The notes under the pieces were generated by a model. It saw nothing but the letters and a program-made list of their open reading frames with translations. It searched no databases and was not told where the DNA came from. A DNA stretch of 64,000 nt from Bacillus_BU sp051233475 (lineage in GTDB: Bacteria; Bacillota; Bacilli; Bacillales; Cytobacillaceae), in the NCBI RefSeq assembly GCF_051233475.1, contig NZ_JBKFGH010000016.1, forward strand, positions 1 through 64,000, written 5' to 3'. Within the stretch, counting starts at the first letter, position 1. Every line of letters starts with the position of its first letter. Positions 52,071-61,307 of this stretch are shown one piece after another. Made by a program: the position numbers and the translations under genes.

Positions 52071-52430
52071 ATGAATACAATTCAACATTCAACAATGCAT
52101 ATTAATCAATGCAGACAAATGGCTCAACAATTAATTCAACAAACACAACAAGCAAACCAAATGTACAAGCAAATGCTTCAGCAGGAGCAACAAAATGCGC
52201 AAATGTTAGAACAAATCATTCAGCGCGAACGTCATGCGGTCCAAACAATCCAACAAAGTTTACAAGGCCATGATATGGCAATTCAGAGATGCCAAGAGTT
52301 AATTGGTATTTGTAATCAATTGGAGCACGAATTGTCAGGTCAAGCCTCAGTTGGAGTACAATCCTTTGCAAATACGAATCCATCGTTTAATATTCCTGTT
52401 TATCAGTCCCAATTTGGACAAGTTCGTTAA
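52071..52430 (+). CDS. glutamine-rich coiled-coil protein
   Basis: This is a 119-residue protein dominated by Gln, Met and His in an extended helix (about 10-80), then a Ser/Pro/Asn-rich tail ending SQFGQVR. The ATG at 52071 has GGAGGGA upstream; the frame extends upstream without RBS to 52053. Its position after a CotF-like gene suggests a spore-coat role. I do not recognise a family. Confidence 0.7.
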   Translation: MNTIQHSTMHINQCRQMAQQLIQQTQQANQMYKQMLQQEQQNAQMLEQIIQRERHAVQTIQQSLQGHDMAIQRCQELIGICNQLEHELSGQASVGVQSFANTNPSFNIPVYQSQFGQVR

Positions 52431-52444
52431 AATCAACTAACGTT

Positions 52445-52476
52445 AAAGGATGCCACCCAAAAGCGGCATCCTTTTT
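52445..52476 (+). terminator. terminator of the coat-protein pair
   Basis: AAGGATGCC and GGCATCCTT enclose ACCCAAAAGC, with TTTTTG following. Confidence 0.88.
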
Positions 52477-52568
52477 GTATTGACAGATATTTTTAATAAG
52501 CGGAAAATAAGTTGTGGATCCAGTTGAATTCATGCATCAAACCGACTTTTACATAGGAGGAAAATTCG

Positions 52569-52982
52569 GTGTTAAATACTAAACGAGAGCTTGTCAATGC
52601 GGATAAGGTTTATTCAATTTTACAGAAAATAATTAATCAATCCTTTGAAAGCCTTAAAGGGGAAGAAGTGCTATTGTGTTTGGAATGTCTGGACGTTGAC
52701 CTATATATTGCAGCAAATAATCATGAAGAATTTGAAGAAGCAATAAAGGAAAACTTCAAGCTTGACGAGGAGGGTGAAATTATCGATTATGATGGCTACC
52801 GGGAGTTAATGAATGATCTAAATGATCAATTCATTTTACTTCACAGTACAAGTGGACTTTTTGACTATTTCCCTCCAGGAGACTATACCGTAAACGGAGA
52901 AAATCGCTATCAAGAAAATGAATATCTAGCTCCAAGTGGGGTATTCTATGCACCTTTTGAAGATGCGGTCAATAAGGGATAA
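52569..52982 (+). CDS. acidic hypothetical protein
   Basis: This is a 137-residue, strongly acidic protein without membrane segments. A helical part (about 10-80) is followed by a Tyr/Phe/Pro-rich part (GLFDYFPPGDYTVNGENRY). The GTG start has an AGGAGG ten bases upstream. I do not recognise the family. It has its own strong terminator at 53059. Confidence 0.7.
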   Translation: MLNTKRELVNADKVYSILQKIINQSFESLKGEEVLLCLECLDVDLYIAANNHEEFEEAIKENFKLDEEGEIIDYDGYRELMNDLNDQFILLHSTSGLFDYFPPGDYTVNGENRYQENEYLAPSGVFYAPFEDAVNKG

Positions 52983-53058
52983 ATAAAAAAACTTCAGTTT
53001 TAAAATAAAAAAAGATCGGGAAAGTATTGACTTTTCAAACTTTATTTCTCGGGAAAGC

Positions 53059-53109
53059 GCAAAAACAGACATTTTTCCTATTTCATCGTCGGAAAATGTC
53101 TGTTTTTGC
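53059..53109 (+). terminator. strong terminator after the acidic-protein gene
   Basis: GCAAAAACAGACATTTT and AAAATGTCTGTTTTTGC form a 17-bp stem; its flanks are T- and A-rich. Confidence 0.88.
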
Positions 53110-53431
53110 TATATTTTGAAACTATATTGATTATTTTGTCCTATGAATAAAACATTTTACTCTCAAACCAACCATTTTCCTATGAGAAAAGCGGCTGGAT
53201 AAATTCACCATTTATACGCCATTATTTATGATATATGAAAAACTTTATGATGTAAAGACAAACTGACTAGGAGCATGGAAAAAACCCCTATTTTAGGAGA
53301 GATTTATATTAATTAAGAATATTTCCAAGTGTTTCAGTAAAATTCATTTTTTATAAATGGACAAATGGCATTTCAAACAGTTAAATGGATTATAGAGTAT
53401 TAGAAAACAGTCGAATTCTTGAGGTGACAAG
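53110..53431. other. intergenic region before the fructokinase gene
   Basis: AT-rich, with no frame supported by an RBS and no hairpin with T-run. The fructokinase RBS (GAGGTG) ends it. Any promoter is not distinct enough to call. Confidence 0.5.
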
Positions 53432-54394
53432 ATGGGGAAATTGTTTGCAATTGGTGAAGTATTAATTGATTTTATCCCACTAGAAAAAGGTATCGCATTA
53501 AAAGATGTACGTGCTTTCGAGAGGGCTCCGGGCGGGGCTCCTGCTAATGTTGCAGCCGCTGTTGCTAAGTATGGCCAAAAATCTGCCATGCTCTCAAAAC
53601 TAGGAACGGATGCGTTCGGTGATTTTTTAGTAGAGCAACTCCAGAATGTTGGAGTCGATACCGATAAAATCCTAAGAACAGACGTAGCCAATACTGCCCT
53701 TGCGTTTGTTTCACTTAAGTCAGATGGAGAACGTGATTTTTCGTTTTACCGTAATCCTTCGGCTGATTTGTTAATGGACTCCGGAGAAATTGACCCTTTA
53801 TGGTTTCAGGGGAATGATATCCTTCATTTTTGTTCAGTTGACCTCGTTGAAAGCCCGATGAAACAGGCACATAGAAAAGCGATTGATTCGATCACGAATG
53901 CCGGAGGTCTTGTAAGCTTTGATCCGAACGTTAGACTTCCTCTTTGGAAGAATAAACAAGACTGTCGCAATGCAATCCAGGAGTTTCTTCCATTTGCAGA
54001 TATCGTAAAAGTATCCGATGAGGAGCTTGAATTTATTACAGGTGTCGAAAATGAGGCTAAAGCCCTAGAAGCTTTGTTTGTTGGGAAAGTGAAAGCAGTT
54101 GTTTTTACTAAGGGACCAGAGGGAGCAGTATTAATAACAAAAAATGGAGAATATCAGTCTCCAGGTTTTTGTGTGGAAGTAAAGGATACAACAGGAGCTG
54201 GAGATGCTTTTATTGGTGGGTTCTTATATAAGCTGCTTGAATTTGGAGCAAATCCAAAAAATCTTGAGGAAATCCTTGATTCAAATCATAAAGAAATTTT
54301 AAGTTTTGCAAATGCAAGCGGAGCGTTAACTACTACAGGTAGTGGTGCAATTTCCGCCTTACCAACAAGAGAGCAGGTATTGTCCTTTCTATAA
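53432..54394 (+). CDS. PfkB-family carbohydrate kinase, probable fructokinase
   Basis: This is a 320-residue ribokinase-fold kinase. N-terminal GEVLIDF (about 8-14), APGGAPANVAAAVAKYG (about 32-48), and the anion-hole/catalytic DTTGAGDAFIGG (about 252-263) are intact. Spacing and the ERDFSFYRNPSADLL block match ScrK-type fructokinases, making fructose-6-phosphate. It is transcribed alone, so a sucrose operon is not evident here. Confidence 0.85.
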   Translation: MGKLFAIGEVLIDFIPLEKGIALKDVRAFERAPGGAPANVAAAVAKYGQKSAMLSKLGTDAFGDFLVEQLQNVGVDTDKILRTDVANTALAFVSLKSDGERDFSFYRNPSADLLMDSGEIDPLWFQGNDILHFCSVDLVESPMKQAHRKAIDSITNAGGLVSFDPNVRLPLWKNKQDCRNAIQEFLPFADIVKVSDEELEFITGVENEAKALEALFVGKVKAVVFTKGPEGAVLITKNGEYQSPGFCVEVKDTTGAGDAFIGGFLYKLLEFGANPKNLEEILDSNHKEILSFANASGALTTTGSGAISALPTREQVLSFL

Positions 54395-54395
54395 A

Positions 54396-54579
54396 GGCTC
54401 TGTTATATTTGGCTGTTGATTTCCGCTGCAGGTGCTCCCTTTCCGCGGGGGAGTCCGGGAGCCTCCTCGGCGCCGTAGCGCCTGTGGGGTCTCCCGTGAC
54501 ACCTTCTCCCGCAGGAGTCTCACACCTTCCGCTCCAATCAACAGAGTGCTTAAGATCAACATTGCTCTTTAACATAGCC
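54396..54579. repeat. MITE-like element, uninterrupted copy 6
   Basis: This 184-base copy starts GGCTCTGTTATA and ends TTTAACATAGCC, with core GGGAGCCTCCTCGGCGC intact. It is the empty-site reference for the nested inserts in copies 1 and 4. Confidence 0.85.
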
Positions 54580-54611
54580 TATTAAAAAAGATTACGTATA
54601 AAGGTTTTGAT

Positions 54612-54793
54612 ACGGACATATAATCCGTTATTTTGCCAAAAAGTGTTGTTTTGACAGGCTATCCGGACATAGAGTACCTTATTCGTGGATTTTCGAGGTT
54701 GATTCACGTGTTTTTGAGTAAATAAGGGATCCTATGTCCGTGAAAAGTTGAAAATAGGGTAATACAACTAAAATAAGGGATTCCATGTCCGGA
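54612..54793. repeat. ~50-bp unit array, two forward then two reverse units (locus C)
   Basis: Forward starts GGACATATAATCCGTTATTT (54614) and GGACATAGAGTACCTTATT (54664), exactly 50 apart. Reverse units end TGTCCG at 54735-54740 and 54786-54791, 51 apart. It follows a MITE-like copy by 33 bases. Same architecture as 4228 and 11918. Confidence 0.78.
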
Positions 54794-54811
54794 TAAATAG
54801 GATTAACTTAT

Positions 54812-55005
54812 GATAAGGGGATTTCAAGCGAAGTCCTCCTTTTTGTTTATTTAACATAATAAGGTTATGTAAACACCAGTGGCATCATCCATCCTCAACC
54901 CAGACTATTTTAATGTTTAAACGCAGAATAGTACCAGCATTAAAACACAAAATAATGAGGTCTAATAAACAGAGGTTTTCAACATCTGGGTTTAGGAGGT
55001 CTCAT
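54812..55005. other. leader region of the permease gene
   Basis: It holds an imperfect hairpin AAGGGGATTTC / GAAGTCCTCCTT with a T-run near 54818-54850 that may be a terminator of the upstream region. An in-frame extension of the permease (54913) has no RBS. No other feature is seen. Confidence 0.4.
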
Positions 55006-56361
55006 ATGGCAGAGCAAAGCAATCAGCAAGAGGAGAAAAAATTGGAGTGGTGGCAGCTCTCGTTAATCGGGGTTGGATGTATTATCGGAACCGGGTATTT
55101 TTTAGGATCTGGGCTCGGGATAAGAATGACCGGTCCTTCCATGCTTATAGCGTTTATTTTAGCCGCAATCGGCACCTATGTAGTATTTGATTCATTGTCA
55201 AAAATGTACGCCAAGGATCCTCAAAAGGGCTCTTTTCGTTCGTATGCGAAAAAGGCATTTGGAAGGTGGGCCGGTTTTAGCAGCGGATGGGTTTATTGGT
55301 TTTCAGAAATGTTGATCATGGGGAGTCAATTAACGGCATTATCAATTTTTACTAAATTCTGGTTTCCAAATTTACCTTTATGGGTTTTTGCCTCAGTATA
55401 TGCTGTACTGGGAATTGCCGTAGTGTTAACAGGAACAAGAGGATTTGAAAGAATGGAAAATGTTTTTGCGGTTATTAAAATTGCAGCCATTCTTATGTTT
55501 ATTATTCTCGCCGGAGCAGGGTTATTTGGGCTGATTGGAGAAGGGAAAGATGTTTTCAACTTTCCTAATCGTACTGTTGATTTTTTTCCGGGCGGGATTA
55601 AAGGACTGTGGTCTGCATTAATTTTTGCCTTTTATGCTTTTGGTGGGATTGAAATTATGGGAATTATGTCTGTACGTCTCAGAAATAAGGATGATGCCGG
55701 AAAAGCAGGGAAAATAATGATTCTATTGTTAACGACTATTTATCTCCTATCCATCGGTTTTGCTGTGTTTATGGTATCATGGCAAGATTTCACTGCAAAG
55801 GAGAGCCCCTTTGTCATCGCGATGGGAAATTATCAGTTAGCATTTTTCCCTCACGTGTTTAATGGGGCATTAATTATTGCAGGTTTCTCGACAATGTCAG
55901 CATCCTTATTTGCTGTCACAAGTATGCTGGTTACACTAGCTGAAGACGGTGATGCACCGAGTTTTTTTGCGAAAGGAGGAATGCTTAAAGTACCGATGTA
56001 TGCGCTTTCCTTAACAGTGGGAGGATTAATAACGTCAATTATTCTTGCGCTGGTAATGCCAGACAAAATTTATGAGTATATAACAACTGCAGCAGGGCTT
56101 ATGCTTCTTTACAATTGGTTATTTGTTCTCATTTCTGTAAAAAGGTTAATTGAGCTATCAATGATTGATAAAGTAAAGCGTTGGGTAGGAATTATACTCA
56201 TCCTTTTGGCGGTAAGCGGAACGCTCTTTCAAGATTCAATTCGTCCCGGCTTTTTTGTCAGCATTGGCTTTGTAGTAGTAGTTGGAATCGTTTCCCTGAT
56301 CATTCATTTAAAGAAAAAGCCCAGCGGTAATCCGAAGCCAGTATTTGAAAGGTTTAATTAA
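55006..56361 (+). CDS. APC-family amino acid permease
   Basis: This is a 451-residue, 12-segment transporter. The first segment holds the APC signature GVGCIIGTGYFLGSGLGI (about 17-34), and FAFYAFGGIEIMGI is near 207-220. Relatives are YbxG/YbgF of B. subtilis; the substrate is not predictable. The ATG at 55006 has AGGAGG seven bases upstream. Its 3' end overlaps the LysE-type gene on the other strand by eight bases, leaving no terminator between. Confidence 0.88.
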   Translation: MAEQSNQQEEKKLEWWQLSLIGVGCIIGTGYFLGSGLGIRMTGPSMLIAFILAAIGTYVVFDSLSKMYAKDPQKGSFRSYAKKAFGRWAGFSSGWVYWFSEMLIMGSQLTALSIFTKFWFPNLPLWVFASVYAVLGIAVVLTGTRGFERMENVFAVIKIAAILMFIILAGAGLFGLIGEGKDVFNFPNRTVDFFPGGIKGLWSALIFAFYAFGGIEIMGIMSVRLRNKDDAGKAGKIMILLLTTIYLLSIGFAVFMVSWQDFTAKESPFVIAMGNYQLAFFPHVFNGALIIAGFSTMSASLFAVTSMLVTLAEDGDAPSFFAKGGMLKVPMYALSLTVGGLITSIILALVMPDKIYEYITTAAGLMLLYNWLFVLISVKRLIELSMIDKVKRWVGIILILLAVSGTLFQDSIRPGFFVSIGFVVVVGIVSLIIHLKKKPSGNPKPVFERFN

Positions 56362-56986
56362 AGAAAAATAGGGATTTGATCGCTTCATATCCAAAATAAA
56401 ATCCAAATCCAATGAGTGATAGTCCGGAAATATAAGCGATTGAAGTTAACAGTGATCGGGACAAAAATCTGCGGAAAATACTTGCCAACAAAGCCATGGA
56501 AATGTCCCAAATTAATAAACCACAGAACATGGCGCCACTATATAGTAATAATTGGTCCGTATTATAGCTGGATGCCGTTTTTGCAAGAACAGATCCGTAG
56601 ATTCCTAGCCAAAATAAGATCGTTAGTGGATTTGAAATAGACATGAAAAATCCTGAAAAAAATGATTTCAGTAATGGTTCGGAGTTCCGTGTATTGTTTG
56701 TAGTTATTTTTCCAGCACCGATTAAGCTTTCCACACCTGTATAAATTAACACAAAACTCCCAAAAGACCAGAGGAAAGACTGAATAATGGGTTTTTCCAG
56801 AAAATGGACAAAACCTAGGTAGACGAGCATCATGTAGCACGCATCGGCAACCATTGCACCTAATCCAACAAACCAGGAATGAAAAAAGCCGTTTTTTATT
56901 CCTTTTTCTAACTGAGCAGCATTTACGGGGCCAATCGGTGCTGCCAAAGATAAACCGAGAAATAAATAGCTAATAAATGTAGACAT
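56354..56986 (-). CDS. LysE/RhtB-family exporter
   Basis: This is a 210-residue protein of six membrane segments. SLAAPIGPVNAAQLEKGIKNG (about 13-33) is the LysE-superfamily signature; SISNPLTILFWLGIYG near 115-130 fits RhtB-type members. Likely exports an amino acid. The RBS CAGGAGGA is strong. It overlaps the permease gene tail-to-tail by eight bases. Confidence 0.85.
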   Translation of the reverse strand: MSTFISYLFLGLSLAAPIGPVNAAQLEKGIKNGFFHSWFVGLGAMVADACYMMLVYLGFVHFLEKPIIQSFLWSFGSFVLIYTGVESLIGAGKITTNNTRNSEPLLKSFFSGFFMSISNPLTILFWLGIYGSVLAKTASSYNTDQLLLYSGAMFCGLLIWDISMALLASIFRRFLSRSLLTSIAYISGLSLIGFGFYFGYEAIKSLFFFN

Positions 56987-57144
56987 ATAAAAATTCCTCC
57001 TGCTCTTATCATTGCTCGTACAGTTTATTCAACGATTTCTGCTTGTACAACCATACAGGCGAATTTTTTTAATTTCGCAGAAATTTACTTTTTAGAAATA
57101 AACTGATAAAATAGAATAAAGCTGATAATAAAGGAGGCTGCCCC

Positions 57145-57987
57145 TTGGAAAACGCCGAAACAATCTTAAATGAGTTTCGTATGTGGTTAGTCAATAAGGG
57201 AAAGTCAAACAATACTGTAAAAACCTATGTTGGAGTGCTTGAGTCTTTTAATGAATGGTTATTGTCAAATGAAGCTTCATTAAAGGATTTACAAGCTGTT
57301 CAGATTCAAAACTATCTTTACTTTTTGGAACAAAAACAAATGAGTGCAGGTACAATTGACAAAGTTTATGCCGTTATCAGTGTTTATACAAAATTTCTTC
57401 AAAAACCACAATTGATGGTTAATATTGTAAAAAAAGAAGTGATTCGGACTGAGGAAGCACCTCAATGTTTAAGTGATTCCGAAAAAGCCTCTTTGCTTAA
57501 AGAAGTTCTTCTAGATGGAAACTTACGAAACCAAGTGATTGTTTATACCCTGTTACAAACCGGGATTAGAGTGTCGGAGCTTTGCGCTCTGAATGTTTCG
57601 GATGTAAAAATTGCTAATGATAGCGGAAGCTTAGTGATTCGTAATGAAAAAGGCGAAGTTGATCGAGTAATTCCGATTTCAAAGGAATTAAAAAAACTAT
57701 TCCTTGTTTATTTTGAAAAAGAAAAAAAGAATGCGGCTTTAGATCCTTTGTTTTGTTCGAGTGTAAAAAGGCGTATGACAACGAGGTCGGTACAATACAT
57801 GCTTCAAAAATATCATGTCCATCCTCATAAGCTTCGCCACACCTTTTGCCAAGATTTAATAAATCATGGCGTAGACATTCAGACAGTAGCAAAGTTAGCT
57901 GGACACCGGGATATTAATATTACGAAACGCTATTTCAAACATATTGAAGTCAATTTAGAAAGAGCGATTAACCAGACGTTTGCGTAA
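57145..57987 (+). CDS. orphan tyrosine recombinase (XerC/D-like integrase)
   Basis: This is a 280-residue protein. The N-terminal SAM-like core-binding domain (about 5-90) is followed by the catalytic domain with Arg in GIRVSEL (about 142), HKLRHTF (about 230-236), HRDINITKRYF with active-site His and Tyr (about 253-264). The Arg-His-Arg-His-Tyr set is complete, so it should cut and rejoin DNA through Tyr. The TTG start follows AAAGGAGG by seven bases. No phage or transposon partner is adjacent. Confidence 0.85.
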   Translation: MENAETILNEFRMWLVNKGKSNNTVKTYVGVLESFNEWLLSNEASLKDLQAVQIQNYLYFLEQKQMSAGTIDKVYAVISVYTKFLQKPQLMVNIVKKEVIRTEEAPQCLSDSEKASLLKEVLLDGNLRNQVIVYTLLQTGIRVSELCALNVSDVKIANDSGSLVIRNEKGEVDRVIPISKELKKLFLVYFEKEKKNAALDPLFCSSVKRRMTTRSVQYMLQKYHVHPHKLRHTFCQDLINHGVDIQTVAKLAGHRDINITKRYFKHIEVNLERAINQTFA

Positions 57988-58010
57988 ACCCAATAAAGTT
58001 GATTTATTAT

Positions 58011-58042
58011 GAATGCTGCCTATATTGAGGCAGCATTTTTTG
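58011..58042 (+). terminator. terminator after the recombinase gene
   Basis: AATGCTGCC and GGCAGCATT enclose TATATTGA, followed by TTTTTTG. Confidence 0.88.
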
Positions 58043-58157
58043 TATTGAAAAGGTGTGGATCTTCCGAAAAAAAGGAATAATTTTTCTCTTTTAGCAAACC
58101 TTAAGACCAATCCTTTAATCCAACTAGTGATGAGAGTTTAATGATGAGGTGTAACAA

Positions 58158-59834
58158 GTGAGGAGAATCTTTCGAAACGAAGAAGACATCTTAATCTTAG
58201 TAGCGTGCCTTGTCATCACGATCTATTTGTCTCCGCTATTTATTCTAGGCGAGAATGCCCATATTCGTGTTCATGACAATTTGGATTCCAATATCGCCTG
58301 GTATAAGGTGTTAGCCCGTAGCGGTGAGCTTTTTGGAAGGTTTGATGCAACGATTCCGCAAATCATTAATGGTTTACCTAGAAATGCTTTCAGTTCAGAA
58401 TTTAGTGGAATTGTCTGGCTTTACGCAATATTCCCGACCATGATTGCTTACGGGGTAAGTCAAGCGATTACTCGTTTTTTTGCGTTTATCGGCATGTTTA
58501 TGCTGTTGAAAGACCATTTCTTACTGGAAAATAAGCATCGATATATTCGTGTCGGGGTAGCGTTGGCTTTTTCGTTAACGCCATTTTGGCCGTCCGGTAT
58601 GCTTAGTACGTTAGGGATGCCGTTAGCTCTATGGTCCTTTCTAAATATTAGAAAGGGAATCAAAAAGTGGAAAAACATGCTGGTGCTTAGCTTATTACCG
58701 TTTTACTCCAGTATCGTACTAGGATTTTTCTTTTTTTTATCCGGGATGGGTGTTCTATGGATTATAGATGTACTTAAGACGAAGCGTGCGAATCTCCGGT
58801 TTATTTTTGCGCTCATGTATATGACTTTTGTTTATATGCTAGTTGAATATAGACTGGTATATTCTTTTTTATTTTCAACCGAACCAAACAGCCGAGATGA
58901 GTATTTTCATGCTGAATTACCATTATGGAGAGTAATTAGACTAGCGTTTAAAAATTATATTTTAGGGCATACGCATGTGATGACGGTTCACGCTCTGTTT
59001 ATTTTACCTGTTCTATTTTTCGCGCTTTTTTTGATTATAAAAAATAAACGGATGAAGCAAGAAAAAGTTTTTCTATTTTTATTTTTCCTTAATTTCGGTT
59101 TGTCCGTCTGGTATGCATTTTGGTTTTATGAAGGCTGGCTTCCTCTGACGAAACGTCTTCATTTTTTGGATACATTCAACTTTGCTCGGTATCATTTTTT
59201 AAGACCACTTATTATTTATGTAAGCTTTGGGCTGGGCTTGAAAATTCTTTGGGAACAAAGTAAGTCTTGGAGGCCTGCGGCCCAATTTCTTTTGATCAGT
59301 CAGGTCCTGCTGTTATTTGCATTTAATGATGAAATTATTTATCAAAAGAAACCAACAGTGAAAGAATTCTATGCAGAAAACCTTTTTCTAGATATTAAAG
59401 ATTATATTAACAAACCAGTCGAAGACTATCGGGTAGCCAGTATTGGACTTCACCCTGCCATTGCCCAGTACAATGGTTTTTTTACCCTTGATACGTATAA
59501 CAATTTTTATCCGCTAAAGTATAAGCATCAGTTTCGCACGATAATTGAAAATGAGTTAGGTAAAAACAAGAAAATCCGGAAATATTTTGATAAGTGGGGC
59601 GGGAGATGTTATTTTTTTACAGATGAACTCGGAAAATCGTACATGTTTAAAAAGCACTCAAATAAGAAGTTGAAGAATGTAAAACTTAATTTGGAGCCGT
59701 TTAAGAAAATGGGAGGGCAATATTTATTTTCAGGCGTTCCGATTTTAAATGCTGGAGAAAACGGGCTTATTCTTGAAAAAGTTTTTGAATCAAAAACGTC
59801 TGCTTGGAAAATTTATTTATATAAAGTGACGTAA
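58158..59834 (+). CDS. YkoS-like multi-pass membrane protein (DUF6044)
   Basis: This is a 558-residue protein with about twelve membrane segments, then an extracellular C-terminal domain from about residue 420. It resembles B. subtilis YkoS, which is encoded next to the glycosyltransferase YkoT in the same order. Such membrane partners (YfhO, YkcB, YkoS) are thought to transfer sugar from undecaprenyl phosphate to a wall polymer. GTG start, with GAGGTG upstream. Twenty bases separate it from the glycosyltransferase gene. Confidence 0.8.
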   Translation: MRRIFRNEEDILILVACLVITIYLSPLFILGENAHIRVHDNLDSNIAWYKVLARSGELFGRFDATIPQIINGLPRNAFSSEFSGIVWLYAIFPTMIAYGVSQAITRFFAFIGMFMLLKDHFLLENKHRYIRVGVALAFSLTPFWPSGMLSTLGMPLALWSFLNIRKGIKKWKNMLVLSLLPFYSSIVLGFFFFLSGMGVLWIIDVLKTKRANLRFIFALMYMTFVYMLVEYRLVYSFLFSTEPNSRDEYFHAELPLWRVIRLAFKNYILGHTHVMTVHALFILPVLFFALFLIIKNKRMKQEKVFLFLFFLNFGLSVWYAFWFYEGWLPLTKRLHFLDTFNFARYHFLRPLIIYVSFGLGLKILWEQSKSWRPAAQFLLISQVLLLFAFNDEIIYQKKPTVKEFYAENLFLDIKDYINKPVEDYRVASIGLHPAIAQYNGFFTLDTYNNFYPLKYKHQFRTIIENELGKNKKIRKYFDKWGGRCYFFTDELGKSYMFKKHSNKKLKNVKLNLEPFKKMGGQYLFSGVPILNAGENGLILEKVFESKTSAWKIYLYKVT

Positions 59835-59854
59835 CCATCTGGGAGGAAGCAAAC

Positions 59855-60895
59855 ATGATCGAACCGACCCTTACAATCGTCATACCTTGCTACAATGAGG
59901 AAGAAGTATTACCGGAAACGATGTCACGCTTGGAACTTTTAATGAATGATTTAATGCACCAGGAGCTCATTTCAAACAGGAGTATGCTTTTATTTGTCGA
60001 TGATGGGAGTAAAGATCGAACATGGTCTATCATTTATAAAGCAGGTTTGAAAAATGAGCGGATAAAAGGGTTAAAATTATCACGTAATGTAGGGCATCAA
60101 AATGCTTTGTTGGCAGGCTTACTAACCGCTAAAGAACGATCGGATTGTGTCATTTCAATAGACGCTGATCTCCAGGATGATATTGAAGTTATTCGCTCAT
60201 TCTTAAGCAAATTTCAAGAAGGTTATGAAATTGTCTATGGAGTTCGTGATAATCGGGAGACAGATACGTTTTTTAAGCGAACGACTGCACAAGGATTTTA
60301 TCGTTTGATGGAAAAAATGGGTGTCAATCTTGTCTACAATCATGCAGACTATCGTTTAATGAGCAAAAAGGCACTTGAGGAATTAGCTCGATTTGAGGAA
60401 GTAAATCTTTTCCTGCGTGGGATTATTCCACTCATTGGGTTCCGCTCAACGACTGTAACCTATACTCGGCAAGAGAGGCTTGCAGGAGTTTCTAAATACC
60501 CTTTGAAAAAGATGCTCGCTTTTGCCTTTGATGGAATCACCTCTTTTTCTGTCACACCGATTAGGCTTGTTCTTTTCACAGGTTTTATCTCTTTTTTCAT
60601 CAGTCTTATATTTGGATTGTATTTCTTTTTGTTAAAGTTTTTCGGGACAACCGTTACTGGGTGGACGTCATTAATTACTTCCATTTGGCTAATTGGCGGA
60701 CTACAGCTCATTGCGATTGGTTTAATCGGGGAATATATTGGTAAATTATACAAAGAGGCGAAGCGGCGCCCGAAATATATTATTGACATTAATACTTTTC
60801 AATTACCTAGTGTTCCGTTTTCATTGCCAGTAAATCAAAGAGTTCCGGACGAACAGTACAAGCTGGAGTTAGGTCAATACCCCGAAATTAACTAG
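59855..60895 (+). CDS. YkoT-like family 2 glycosyltransferase
   Basis: This is a 346-residue enzyme. The GT2 domain (about 6-180) has VIPCYNEEEV, DDGSKDRTW and the DXD motif in SIDADLQDDIEV; two membrane helices (about 230-255 and 270-290) follow. This is the CsbB/YkcC/YkoT type that loads a sugar onto undecaprenyl phosphate. It forms an operon with the YkoS-like gene. The RBS is GGGAGG. Confidence 0.88.
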   Translation: MIEPTLTIVIPCYNEEEVLPETMSRLELLMNDLMHQELISNRSMLLFVDDGSKDRTWSIIYKAGLKNERIKGLKLSRNVGHQNALLAGLLTAKERSDCVISIDADLQDDIEVIRSFLSKFQEGYEIVYGVRDNRETDTFFKRTTAQGFYRLMEKMGVNLVYNHADYRLMSKKALEELARFEEVNLFLRGIIPLIGFRSTTVTYTRQERLAGVSKYPLKKMLAFAFDGITSFSVTPIRLVLFTGFISFFISLIFGLYFFLLKFFGTTVTGWTSLITSIWLIGGLQLIAIGLIGEYIGKLYKEAKRRPKYIIDINTFQLPSVPFSLPVNQRVPDEQYKLELGQYPEIN

Positions 60896-60912
60896 ACTAA
60901 TGAATGGGACAA

Positions 60913-61188
60913 CTAGTTACTCTTAATACCATATAAAATACACGCTACACCTGAAAAAATCCAAATGATCTTTGCAAAGGAAATTTTTTCGGCAATCCCA
61001 AACAGTCCAATCGTTGTCGTAAGAATAAGGATAATAGGTCCGACAAGGGCTAAGCTTGTGTTTAATACTAAAGCTTTTTCGATGCTGTTTGATTTAAGGA
61101 TGAGAAAAGCAACAATGATTTCGATACTGCCGGATAACATACGTAAAAGAGACATACCGATAATTGCTTTTTCTAAAAATGAAAACAT
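60913..61188 (-). CDS. YqhV-like (DUF2619) membrane protein
   Basis: This is a 91-residue protein of three hydrophobic segments; AFLILKSNSIEKALVLNTSLALVGPIILI matches B. subtilis YqhV in layout (LAxVGPL). YqhV lies near sporulation genes in B. subtilis, but its role is unknown. The RBS AAGGAGG is strong. Convergent with the glycosyltransferase gene. Confidence 0.8.
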   Translation of the reverse strand: MFSFLEKAIIGMSLLRMLSGSIEIIVAFLILKSNSIEKALVLNTSLALVGPIILILTTTIGLFGIAEKISFAKIIWIFSGVACILYGIKSN

Positions 61189-61307
61189 AGAGTTCCTCCT
61201 TGCATTAGAAAGTTCTCAACAGTATATGCAAATGTAGAAAAAGATAGGACAGGTTGATGCAAAAGAGGAAAAACATATGTAAGACTAATAATCAGGAGGG
61301 ATGAAAA

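Noticed and set aside
57988..58157. invertible promoter flanked by recombination sites
   Set aside because: Apart from the terminator hairpin I saw no pair of inverted repeats that would act as recombination sites.
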